Below are positions 19,090-25,614 of a DNA stretch of 34,941 nt, piece after piece. The notes under the pieces are model-generated. The model had not been told where the DNA came from, did not search any database, and saw only the letters and a list, made by a program, of their open reading frames with translations. Within the stretch, counting starts at the first letter, position 1. The number at the start of each line of letters is the position of its first letter. The position numbers and the translations under genes were made by a program. Location of the stretch: contig NZ_RAWM01000093.1 of the NCBI RefSeq assembly GCF_003668875.1, positions 1 to 34,941 on the forward strand, written 5' to 3'. Source of the DNA: Corallococcus interemptor. Lineage in GTDB: Bacteria; Myxococcota; Myxococcia; Myxococcales; Myxococcaceae.

Positions 19090-20253
19090 ATGCCTACGCT
19101 GGAGCGGATTGAAGTCGCGGGGTTCAAGTCCATCCGAGAGATGGCACTCGAACTGCGCCCGATCAACGTCCTGATTGGTGCGAACGGCGCGGGGAAGAGC
19201 AACTTCATCTCCGTGTTCACGTTGCTCCAGCGGATGCGGGAAGGGCGGCTCCAGCAGCACGTCGCGCAGGCAGGGGGCGCGGACAGCCTGCTGCATTACG
19301 GACGGAAGCAAACGCCTCAAGCCCGGCTCAAGCTCGTCTTTTCGCAGCAGGCCACGCACCAATTCGAGCTGGCGCCCACCGATGATGACTCTTTCATCAT
19401 CATCAATGAGTTCATCACGTCTCCAGACAGAACCCGTTCCAAGCCTCTCCCCTTTGCCACGACGCAACGGCCAATGCGAGAGGCCGGTTGGTCGCACTCA
19501 CAAGCGCCCCGCCGCGATGAAATCTTCGCCAAGATCGAGAAAGAGGGGCGCCCAGGGGTTCAGCGTGCCATTGATGTGGTCAAGCGTTTCTTCGCCTCAA
19601 TCGGTGGACTCTTCGACGGGCTCAAAGTCTACCACTTCCAAGACACAAGCTCGGGCGCACTGCTGAAACAGACCCAGAACATTGACGATAATGAAGCGCT
19701 TCGAGCGGATGCTTCAAACCTCGCCGCGTTCTTGTACCTCCTGCGAGAGAAGCACCCCGAAAGCTACCGACGTATCGTGGCTACGGTTCGACTCGCGGCG
19801 CCCTACTTCGACGACTTTCGCCTGCGCCCCAACCCTTTCAACGAACAGAAGATCCTGCTGGAGTGGTCAGAGCGCGACTCCGACGACTACTTCAACGCGC
19901 ATGCGCTTTCAGATGGAACGCTTCGCTTCATCTGCCTCGCAACGCTCCTGCTCCAGCCTGAGTTGCCCCCGATGATCATTATTGACGAGCCGGAACTGGG
20001 CCTGCACCCCTACGCCATCCAGCTCCTCGCGGGCATGGTGCGCAACGCATCCCAGAAGTCGCAGCTCATCCTCTCTACGCAATCCGTGACGCTAGTGAAT
20101 CAGTTCACGCCGGAAGACCTCGTCATCGTGGATCGCCAGGACCGCGCGTCCACCTTCCATCGTCCCACTGAGGAGGAGATCGCGTCTTGGTTGGAGAGCT
20201 ACAGTCTGGGAGAGCTCTGGGAGAAGAACGTCCTGGGTGGCCGTCCGGGCTGA
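19090..20253 (+). CDS. AAA_21 / OLD-like ATPase, probable defence ATPase
   Basis: A 387-aa ABC/SMC-type ATPase. Walker A is GANGAGKS (30-37), right after the typical opening IEVAGFKSIRE. The ABC signature-like HALSDGTLRF is at 271-280, Walker B MIIIDEPELGLHP at 295-307, and the H-loop-like STQS at 329-332. The family (AAA_21, RecF/OLD-like) powers many anti-phage systems by sensing or clamping nucleic acid. There is no fused nuclease; the TOPRIM-like DUF4276 gene begins 3 bp after its stop and probably supplies it. Codon use is visibly more AT-rich than in the flanking genes (for example around 19380-19450), suggesting acquisition by transfer. The specific trigger is unknown. Confidence 0.88.
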   Translation: MPTLERIEVAGFKSIREMALELRPINVLIGANGAGKSNFISVFTLLQRMREGRLQQHVAQAGGADSLLHYGRKQTPQARLKLVFSQQATHQFELAPTDDDSFIIINEFITSPDRTRSKPLPFATTQRPMREAGWSHSQAPRRDEIFAKIEKEGRPGVQRAIDVVKRFFASIGGLFDGLKVYHFQDTSSGALLKQTQNIDDNEALRADASNLAAFLYLLREKHPESYRRIVATVRLAAPYFDDFRLRPNPFNEQKILLEWSERDSDDYFNAHALSDGTLRFICLATLLLQPELPPMIIIDEPELGLHPYAIQLLAGMVRNASQKSQLILSTQSVTLVNQFTPEDLVIVDRQDRASTFHRPTEEEIASWLESYSLGELWEKNVLGGRPG

Positions 20254-20256
20254 GTC

Positions 20257-20919
20257 ATGAAGCGCATCCTCATCCTCGTTGAGGGGCAGACTGAGGAGAC
20301 CTTCGTCCGCGAAGTGCTCGCGCCCCATCTGCTTCGCCTGGGACTGGCACTCATTCCTCGCCTGGTAGTCACCAAGTACGTCAAGGAAGGTGGCCGCTTC
20401 AAAGGCGGTGTTCCCCAGTACGCGCTCGTTCATGGGGACCTGCGACGCTTGCTTGGTGACACCGGCGCAATGTGCGTGACGTCGATGCTCGACTACTACG
20501 GCCTGCCCAAGGACTTCCCTGGACTCGCGACCCGTCCTCAAGGTGACTGCTACGCGCGCGTCGAGCATGTAGAGCGCGCCTTTGCTCAGGACATCGGCAA
20601 TCGCCGCTTCCTTCCCCACCTGGTGCTGCACGAGTTCGAGGCCTTGCTGTTCACCGACCCTGGCCAGTGCTCTATCTCATTTTCCACCGAGGAGATCTCA
20701 AAGCTCCAGGCCATCCGTGCCAGCGTGCAGTCTCCCGAAGAGATCAACGAGCATCCAGACACGGCTCCCTCAAAGCGCGTCCTGGCTGTTTCTCCCGGCT
20801 TTCAGAAGACCCTGCACGGCCCACTGGCGGTGATGAGCATCGGGCTTCCCGCCATCCGCGCCGCGTGCCCTCACTTCGCCCAGTGGCTGTCGAAGCTCGA
20901 AGCCCTCGCGGAGGGATAA
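20257..20919 (+). CDS. DUF4276 (TOPRIM-like) protein, partner of the ATPase
   Basis: A 220-aa protein of the DUF4276 family, which has a TOPRIM-like core. ILVEGQTEE (6-14) supplies the conserved Glu9, and TSMLDYYGLP (75-84) the acidic strand end with Asp79. HEFEALLF (125-132) and ETAPSKR-like DTAPSKR (168-174) are the other family marks. TOPRIM folds bind Mg2+ and cut or rejoin DNA or RNA. It starts 3 bp after the ATPase stop and must be cotranslated with it. The pair looks like a split version of OLD-type ATPase-TOPRIM nucleases; that a single anti-phage or plasmid-defence machine is formed is inference. Base composition is like the ATPase gene. Confidence 0.85.
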   Translation: MKRILILVEGQTEETFVREVLAPHLLRLGLALIPRLVVTKYVKEGGRFKGGVPQYALVHGDLRRLLGDTGAMCVTSMLDYYGLPKDFPGLATRPQGDCYARVEHVERAFAQDIGNRRFLPHLVLHEFEALLFTDPGQCSISFSTEEISKLQAIRASVQSPEEINEHPDTAPSKRVLAVSPGFQKTLHGPLAVMSIGLPAIRAACPHFAQWLSKLEALAEG

Positions 20920-20930
20920 TCTCGCAGGCC

Positions 20931-21602
20931 ATGTCCACCCGGCTCACGCGCATCCAGGCCGAAGGATTCCGCGCCCTGCGTGACCTCCAGCCACATCCCC
21001 GGCTGACAGTCCTCGTGGATCCGGAGGGCTCGGCCACCCGTGACCTGGTGACCTTCTTCACGCTGCTGCGCGAGCTGGCACACGGTCGGCTTCAACAGAT
21101 GCAGGTGCTGGACGCGGGGGACGGTCCCGTGAGGCTGGTGCTGGGCGTCGATGGCGACGACTACGCCGTGACGCTTCGGCGCTTCCCGGAGGGGCGGTGG
21201 CGCGTCGTCGAGGAGGAACTGTCACTGCTCGCGGGGATATCGCTCCCCTTCGTGGAGCCCGACGCGCCTCGCGACGAGGCCGTGCTCTCCACGTTTCCTC
21301 CCGGGCCCACGATTCGAATGGGCGACGACGAAGCGGCGTGGCTGGGGGAGATTGCCGACCGAGCTTCGCGGGACATGAACGCGTTCCTGCGTGGCTTCCG
21401 CGTCCAGCCCGCGGAGTCCTTTGAAACAAACGTCCCGTTCCTCTTCCTGGAGGAACGGGACGTGGACCTGCCCTCGAATGCCGTCTGGGACCGGGTCCAG
21501 GCCGCTCGCGCGGCGTCCTCGCGGGTCCCCGTGCTGCTGTGCACTCCGTCGGTGGCCCTGGCGGACGCCTTCGACGTCGAAGACGTCCTGCGCGTGGGCT
21601 GA
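20931..21602 (+). CDS. P-loop-less shortened paralogue of the AAA_21 ATPase
   Basis: A 223-aa protein that aligns by eye to both ends of the ATPase at 19090. RIQAEGFRALRDL (8-19 region) matches RIEVAGFKSIREM. FTLLRELAHGRLQQ (43-56) matches FTLLQRMREGRLQQ. CTPSVALADAFDVEDV (204-219) matches STQSVTLVNQFTPEDL. The Walker A position reads DPEGSATRD (30-38) in place of GANGAGKSN, so the P-loop Lys and Ser are lost. The Walker B position reads FLFLEERD (170-177). About 160 middle residues are missing. The frame is intact, with strong third-position GC like the host. It starts 11 bp after the DUF4276 gene. It may be a non-catalytic partner or regulator of the ATPase; alternatively a decaying copy. 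Confidence 0.8.
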   Translation: MSTRLTRIQAEGFRALRDLQPHPRLTVLVDPEGSATRDLVTFFTLLRELAHGRLQQMQVLDAGDGPVRLVLGVDGDDYAVTLRRFPEGRWRVVEEELSLLAGISLPFVEPDAPRDEAVLSTFPPGPTIRMGDDEAAWLGEIADRASRDMNAFLRGFRVQPAESFETNVPFLFLEERDVDLPSNAVWDRVQAARAASSRVPVLLCTPSVALADAFDVEDVLRVG

Positions 21603-21606
21603 CCGG

Positions 21607-22386
21607 CTACTGACCGCCCGCGGCGCGCGTGTCCCAGCCACCGCCGATGGGACCGCCCCGGGGACCGCCCGCTCCGCGCGGGTTCATGTCGTCGCGGCGC
21701 ATCTCCTGGTACTGCGTCATCTGCTCCGCGCTGAGCACCTTCTGCATCTCCGCGTCGGTCTGCGTGCGCAGGTCGCGCATCTGCTGGCGCATGTCACGCC
21801 CCGGCCGGCCTCCCGCCATCGCGGACGCCAGCTCCTGGCGCTTCGCGTCCTCGGCCTGCATCGCCTTCGTCAGCGCCTGCTCCTGGCTGTAGTTGAGCCG
21901 CGCGTTGGTGATGAAGGTCTTGATGCGCTGGGAGCGCTCGGACTCCGCCTGCGCGCGCATCTGGTCCACCTGCTGCTGCCACTGCTGGCGCTGCTCGGTG
22001 CGCTGCTCCTCCTGCACCGTGCGCATCAGCTCCTTCAGCGACTGCTTCGCGCTGTCGTTGGTCAGCGCCTCGCCCACCATCACGCCGCGCACCTCCTCGC
22101 GCAGCTTCGCGACCTCCGCCTCCAGGCCCGCCCGGGGAGGACCGCCCGTGCCGGCCGAGGCCGTGCCGCCGCCCTGCTCGAAGGCCATCATCCGCCGGGA
22201 GAGCAGCTGCACCGTCTCCTCCAGCGCCTTCACCTGGTTCTGGAGCGCCCGGACGTCCGCCGTCGAGTCCTGCACGCGGGGCGCCTCCTGGGTGACGGGG
22301 GCCTCCGACTTCCCAGGCCCCCACAGGGCCACGCCGAGCGCCAGCGAAGCCAACCCCACCGATGCGATGCCGAGAATGCGGTTCAT
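21607..22386 (-). CDS. Exported coiled-coil protein, Spy/CpxP-like spacing, function unknown
   Basis: A 259-aa protein with an N-terminal signal or anchor (MNRILGIASVGLASLALGVA). A short linker is followed by a coiled coil (about 43-70), a Gly/Pro break, and a long Gln/Glu/Arg-rich helical region (90-235). Two LSxEQ-like turns (NYSQEQALTKAMQ near 165 and LSAEQMTQYQEMR near 218) recall periplasmic Spy/CpxP chaperone-like proteins, but the match is weak. The tail is Gly/Arg/Pro-rich. The start is ATG 22386 with GGGAGAG upstream. It is convergent with the pseudo-ATPase gene, 4 bp apart, and divergent from fhs. Confidence 0.75.
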   Translation of the reverse strand: MNRILGIASVGLASLALGVALWGPGKSEAPVTQEAPRVQDSTADVRALQNQVKALEETVQLLSRRMMAFEQGGGTASAGTGGPPRAGLEAEVAKLREEVRGVMVGEALTNDSAKQSLKELMRTVQEEQRTEQRQQWQQQVDQMRAQAESERSQRIKTFITNARLNYSQEQALTKAMQAEDAKRQELASAMAGGRPGRDMRQQMRDLRTQTDAEMQKVLSAEQMTQYQEMRRDDMNPRGAGGPRGGPIGGGWDTRAAGGQ

Positions 22387-22563
22387 GATGCTCTCCCTGA
22401 CGGAACTCCCGGCCGGCTATTCCATCGCGCTCCCGGGATCCTCCCTGGGCGCGCATCCTCCCACCCGCCTGCCTCCTGGGGAAACGCCCCGTCACGCGCG
22501 CCTGCCTGCCCTCCATGTCGCGAGCGTTGACCGCGCCCGGCGGGACGCGGAGAGTCCCCGGCC

Positions 22564-24204
22564 ATGACGCTCCGTCCCATCGCTGAAGTCGGCGCCGAGC
22601 TGGGTCTCGCGCCGGAAGACGTCCTCCCCTGGGGCCGCGACCGCGCCAAGGTGTCGCTGGACGCCCTGGGCCGCCGCAACCATCAGGGCCGCATGGTGCT
22701 GGTGTCGGCCATCAACCCCACGCCCCCGGGCGAGGGCAAGACGACCATGTCGGTGGCGCTGGCCATGGGCCTGCGCAAGCGGGGCCGCCGGGCGGTGGCG
22801 GCGCTGCGCGAGCCGTCCCTGGGCCCTGTCTTCGGCGTGAAGGGCGGCGGGCAGGCGAGCCTGGAGCCGGCGGCGGACATCAACCTGCACTTCACCGGGG
22901 ACCTGCACGCCATCACCAGCGCGCACAACCTGCTGTCCGCGCTGGTGGACAACGCCGTCTACTACGGCCACCCGGTGGCGCTGGAGGGCACGCGGGTGCG
23001 CTGGCGCCGCGCGATGGACATGAACGACCGGTTCCTGCGCAACGTCATCGTGGGGCTGGGCGGCAAGGCGCACGGCGTGCCTCGCGAGACGTCCTTCGAC
23101 ATCACGGCCGCCAGCGAGGTGATGGCCATCCTCGCGCTGTCGGAGAACCTGAAGGACCTGGAGGCGCGGCTGGGGCGCATCGTCGTGGGGCAGGCGCCGG
23201 ATGGCTCGCCGGTGCGCGCGAACGACGTGAACGCGGCGGCGTCCATGGTGGCGCTCCTGAAGGACGCGCTGATGCCGAACCTGGCCCAGACGCGCGAGGG
23301 CGGGCCGGCCATCGTGCACGCGGGGCCGTTCGGGAACATCGCGCACGGGTGTTCGTCGGTGGTGGGCACGCGGCTGGCGCTCGCGTACGCGGACGAGGTG
23401 GTGACGGAGGCCGGCTTCGGCTTCGACCTGGGCGCGGAGAAGTTCCTGGACATCAAGTGCCGCAGCGCGGGCGTGTGGCCTCGGGGCGTGATGCTGGTGG
23501 TGACGCTGCGAGCGCTCAAGCACCACGGCGGCGCGGCGGCGGCACAGGTGGCGGAGCCGGATCGCGAGGCCCTGCTGAAGGGCTTCAACCACCTGGAGAA
23601 GCACCTGGAGTCGGTGGCGGCGTTCGGCCTGCCGGCGGTGCTGTGCGTGAACCGGTTCCCGCAGGACACGGAGAGCGAGCTGGACGAACTGCGCGCGTTC
23701 GCGAAGGCGCGGAACGTGGGCATCGCCGTGTGCGACGGGTTCGGCAGGGGCGGCGAGGGTTCGCTGGAGCTGGCGGACACGGTGCTGGCGATGCTGGACG
23801 CGACGGACGCTGCGCCGCCGAAGCCGCGCTTCCTCTACGAGCTGGACCAGACGCCGGAGGAGAAGATCCGCGCCATCGCGCGCACGGTGTACGGCGCGGA
23901 CGACGTGGCCTTCACGCCGGGGGCGCGCAAGGACCTGGAGTCGGCGCGGGCGCTGGGAGGCGCGGGGCTGCCGGTGTGCATGGCGAAGACGCACCTGTCC
24001 CTGTCGGACGACCCGGCGAAGACAGGCCGGCCCCGGGGCTTCACGTTGACGGTGCGCGAGGTGCGCCTGTCCGCCGGAGCAGGCTTCCTGGTGGCGCTGA
24101 CGGGAGAGCTGCTCACCATGCCAGGCCTGCCCCGCGAACCCGCCGCCCGCCGCGTCACCGTGCACCCGGACGGCAGCATCACGGGCCTGATGCAGGGTGA
24201 GTGA
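22564..24204 (+). CDS. fhs: Formate-tetrahydrofolate ligase
   Basis: A 546-aa cytosolic enzyme that joins formate to tetrahydrofolate using ATP, giving 10-formyl-THF for one-carbon metabolism. The nucleotide loop is TPPGEGKTT (53-61). Strongly conserved family segments follow: REPSLGPVFGVKGG (86-99) and DINLHFTGDLHAI near 105-120. The length is close to the usual 550-560. The ATG at 22564 has GGAGAG about 9 nt upstream. The last codons GAG TGA are the first bases of a 58-bp repeat found again 0.9 kb downstream, so a toxin-antitoxin segment abuts the stop codon exactly. Confidence 0.95.
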   Translation: MTLRPIAEVGAELGLAPEDVLPWGRDRAKVSLDALGRRNHQGRMVLVSAINPTPPGEGKTTMSVALAMGLRKRGRRAVAALREPSLGPVFGVKGGGQASLEPAADINLHFTGDLHAITSAHNLLSALVDNAVYYGHPVALEGTRVRWRRAMDMNDRFLRNVIVGLGGKAHGVPRETSFDITAASEVMAILALSENLKDLEARLGRIVVGQAPDGSPVRANDVNAAASMVALLKDALMPNLAQTREGGPAIVHAGPFGNIAHGCSSVVGTRLALAYADEVVTEAGFGFDLGAEKFLDIKCRSAGVWPRGVMLVVTLRALKHHGGAAAAQVAEPDREALLKGFNHLEKHLESVAAFGLPAVLCVNRFPQDTESELDELRAFAKARNVGIAVCDGFGRGGEGSLELADTVLAMLDATDAAPPKPRFLYELDQTPEEKIRAIARTVYGADDVAFTPGARKDLESARALGGAGLPVCMAKTHLSLSDDPAKTGRPRGFTLTVREVRLSAGAGFLVALTGELLTMPGLPREPAARRVTVHPDGSITGLMQGE

Positions 24205-24256
24205 CGTCAGAGGTAGGGCCTAGCGTCTCCCGTCTCCACCCGACGGGAGCACGCTA
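24199..24256 (+). repeat. 58-bp toxin leader repeat, copy 1
   Basis: This copy matches 25102-25159 with no gap and about seven mismatches. It starts at the last sense codon of fhs (GAGTGACGTCAG) and ends at the start position of toxin 1. It contains the palindrome TGACGTCA and GGGAG, the probable ribosome-binding site. In this copy TAGCGTCTCCCGTC (24221-24234) pairs with GACGGGAG (24242-24249) and ACGCTA (24251-24256) around a 7-nt loop, with one bulged C. That hairpin would bury the ribosome-binding site. Confidence 0.8.
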
Positions 24257-24678
24257 CGTCCTGGCGCATCCACTTCTTCCAGCGACATCCAGAGGACGAC
24301 CCGGCGCGCACCGTGCCGGCCCGCGACTTCCTCGATGCGTGTCCGGACGCGGTCAGCGCGAAGCTGCTCGCCGTCGTGAAGGCCGTGGCGGACGCGCCTC
24401 CGCCCGCCTTCAGCGGCGGGGCAAGTGGGAAGCCATGCACGGAGCCATGGCGGGAATCCATGAGGTCCGCGGATGGCCCGGGCCGCCGTCACTACCGGCT
24501 CTTCTGCCTCCTGGAGCGGGACGGAGCGGCGCTGGGCCTGGGAGGCCCGAGCCTCGTCCTGCTGACCGGGAGGACCAAGGCGTTCCGCGCCGTCATTCCG
24601 GAGTCTGATTACGCGAAGGTCCGCGCCCTCCGGGACGAGTACCAGCGCCGCCGGCCCCGGAGCGTGTGGGCCGGATGA
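24256..24678 (+). pseudogene. HigB/RelE-type (Gp49-like) toxin, broken by two frameshifts
   Basis: The product would be a RelE/ParE-fold ribosome-dependent mRNA interferase of the phage Gp49-like group. The frame opens WRIHFFQRHPEDDPART and continues PARDFLDACPDAVSAKLL, typical of the family. In the middle the conserved segment GKWEAMHGAMAGIHEVR is encoded one frame over (24420-24470), while the toxin frame reads unrelated residues there. The frame then rejoins at DGPGRRHYRLFCLLERDG and runs to the stop. Loss of one G near 24418-24421 and of two bases near 24469-24472 explains this, net minus one codon. The start position, 6 nt after GGGAG, is ACG and not ATG; the first GTG in frame is 24313. 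Probably inactive; sequencing errors should be excluded. Confidence 0.72.
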
Positions 24679-24686
24679 AGCGCGTC

Positions 24687-25037
24687 CTACTTGCGGCGGA
24701 CCCGAGGCGCGGGAGCCCGGGGCCGCACCGCCTTGCGGCGAGCCGGAGCGGGGACCAGTTGCAGGCTGCACCCCAGCGCGGCGGCCAGCTTCGTGACCGT
24801 CGACAGCGTGGGGTTCGCGGAAGGCGCCGTGAACAGGCGGCGCACGACCTCCGGTGGGGTCTCCGCCTTCCGGGCGAGGTCCGCCTTGCTCAGTCCCGCC
24901 TCCTCGCGCCGCGCGTCCAGGGCGCGAATCAGCCGGTCCGCCGCATCCACCTCCGCGCGTGCCTTCGCATACGCCTCCGCGAAGGCCGGACGCTTGAGCT
25001 TCTTCTCGAAGTAACGGTCGAATCCCGTGGCGGTCAT
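24687..25037 (-). CDS. XRE/HTH antitoxin, convergent with the broken toxin
   Basis: A 116-aa protein. Residues 1-50 are helical (FDRYFEKKLKRPAF, then ARAEVDAADRLIRAL). A Cro/C1-type helix-turn-helix follows at about 48-95 (GLSKADLARKAETPPEVVRRL, continuing to LAAALG). The tail is Arg/Ala/Pro-rich. This layout is typical of antitoxins paired with Gp49-like toxins: it neutralises the toxin and represses its own promoter. Unusually, it faces the toxin tail to tail, 8 bp apart, and does not follow it on the same strand, so the module may have been rearranged. The ATG at 25037 follows GGGAG. A palindrome that could be its operator lies 26 bp upstream. Confidence 0.8.
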   Translation of the reverse strand: MTATGFDRYFEKKLKRPAFAEAYAKARAEVDAADRLIRALDARREEAGLSKADLARKAETPPEVVRRLFTAPSANPTLSTVTKLAAALGCSLQLVPAPARRKAVRPRAPAPRVRRK

Positions 25038-25062
25038 CGCAGGGCTCCCGGCTCCAGTTCAG

Positions 25063-25084
25063 GGCGTAGCATACAAGTTACGCC
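25063..25084. promoter_or_regulatory. Palindromic operator candidate of the antitoxin
   Basis: GGCGTA (25063-25068) and TACGCC (25079-25084) are perfect arms 10 bp apart, upstream of the minus-strand antitoxin start at 25037. On the minus strand TATGCT within it could be a -10 box. The 9-mer GGGCGTAGC at 25062 recurs at 25119 inside leader repeat 2, suggesting two sites for the same regulator. Confidence 0.5.
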
Positions 25085-25101
25085 TGACGCGGCGTCCTGA
25101 C

Positions 25102-25159
25102 GAGTGACGTCAGGGGTAGGGCGTAGCGTTCCCCGTCTTCACCCGACAGGAGCACGCGA
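25102..25159 (+). repeat. 58-bp toxin leader repeat, copy 2
   Basis: Second copy of the leader at 24199-24256, ending at the presumed start position of toxin 2. TGACGTCA and the AGGAG ribosome-binding site are kept. Several changes weaken the hairpin of copy 1 without compensating changes. The two direct copies flank the broken toxin and its antitoxin. Confidence 0.8.
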
Positions 25160-25614
25160 TCCTGCCGCCTTCCAAGCGCACCAAGACATCCCCCCATCAT
25201 CTTGACGAAATATCACTCAAGAATGATATTCCGTCCCGTCAGCCTGAGGTCGTTGGAACCGAGGAGTTCAGGGACTGGTTCCTCGCTCTCGACGATGAGA
25301 CGGCGCGGTCCGTGGACCATGGGGTGGAGCTTCTGGCCGCGAAGGGGGTCACACTGGGCTACCCGTACAGCAGTCAGCTCAAGGGGACGTCCCTGCCGCT
25401 CCGCGAGCTCCGCGTTCAATCCGGAGGCCGGCCCCTCCGGATCTTCTATGCCTTCGACCCGACCCGCGACGCGGTCCTGCTCCTGGGCGGCGACAAGACC
25501 GGAGACGCGCGCTTCTACGAGCGGATGATCCCCCAGGCAGAGAAGATCTGGCTGCGCTACCTCGAGGAGCAGGCCGCCGGACTTCACGACGATTCGGAGG
25601 AGACAGAACCATGA
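25159..25614 (+). CDS. HigB/RelE-family toxin of a second TA module
   Basis: A RelE/HigB-type toxin, expected to be an mRNA interferase. The recognisable core runs from VVGTEEFRDWFLALDDE through LKGTSLPLRELRVQSGGRP and LRIFYAFDPTRDAVLLLGGD to KTGDARFYERMIPQAEKI. The frame is open back to 25159, where ATC stands 6 nt after AGGAG in the duplicated leader; there is no ATG, GTG or TTG in frame until GTG 25312, which would cut off the first core helix. I therefore give 25159 as the likely start, with low certainty; ATT 25228 is another option. The stop overlaps the antitoxin ATG by 4 bp, so the two are translationally coupled. Confidence 0.7.
   Translation: MLPPSKRTKTSPHHLDEISLKNDIPSRQPEVVGTEEFRDWFLALDDETARSVDHGVELLAAKGVTLGYPYSSQLKGTSLPLRELRVQSGGRPLRIFYAFDPTRDAVLLLGGDKTGDARFYERMIPQAEKIWLRYLEEQAAGLHDDSEETEP
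25209..25230. promoter_or_regulatory. AT-rich inverted repeat
   Basis: AATATCA (25209-25215) and TGATATT (25224-25230) are perfect 7-bp arms with an 8-bp spacer, in a local AT-rich patch that stands out in this GC-rich DNA. It may be the operator or promoter of the second TA module. It lies inside the toxin frame if translation begins at 25159. Confidence 0.45.

Noticed and set aside
22492-24165. A 557-codon open frame antisense to fhs
   Set aside because: Its composition is Arg/His/Ala-rich with no motif, while the plus strand encodes a complete formate-tetrahydrofolate ligase.
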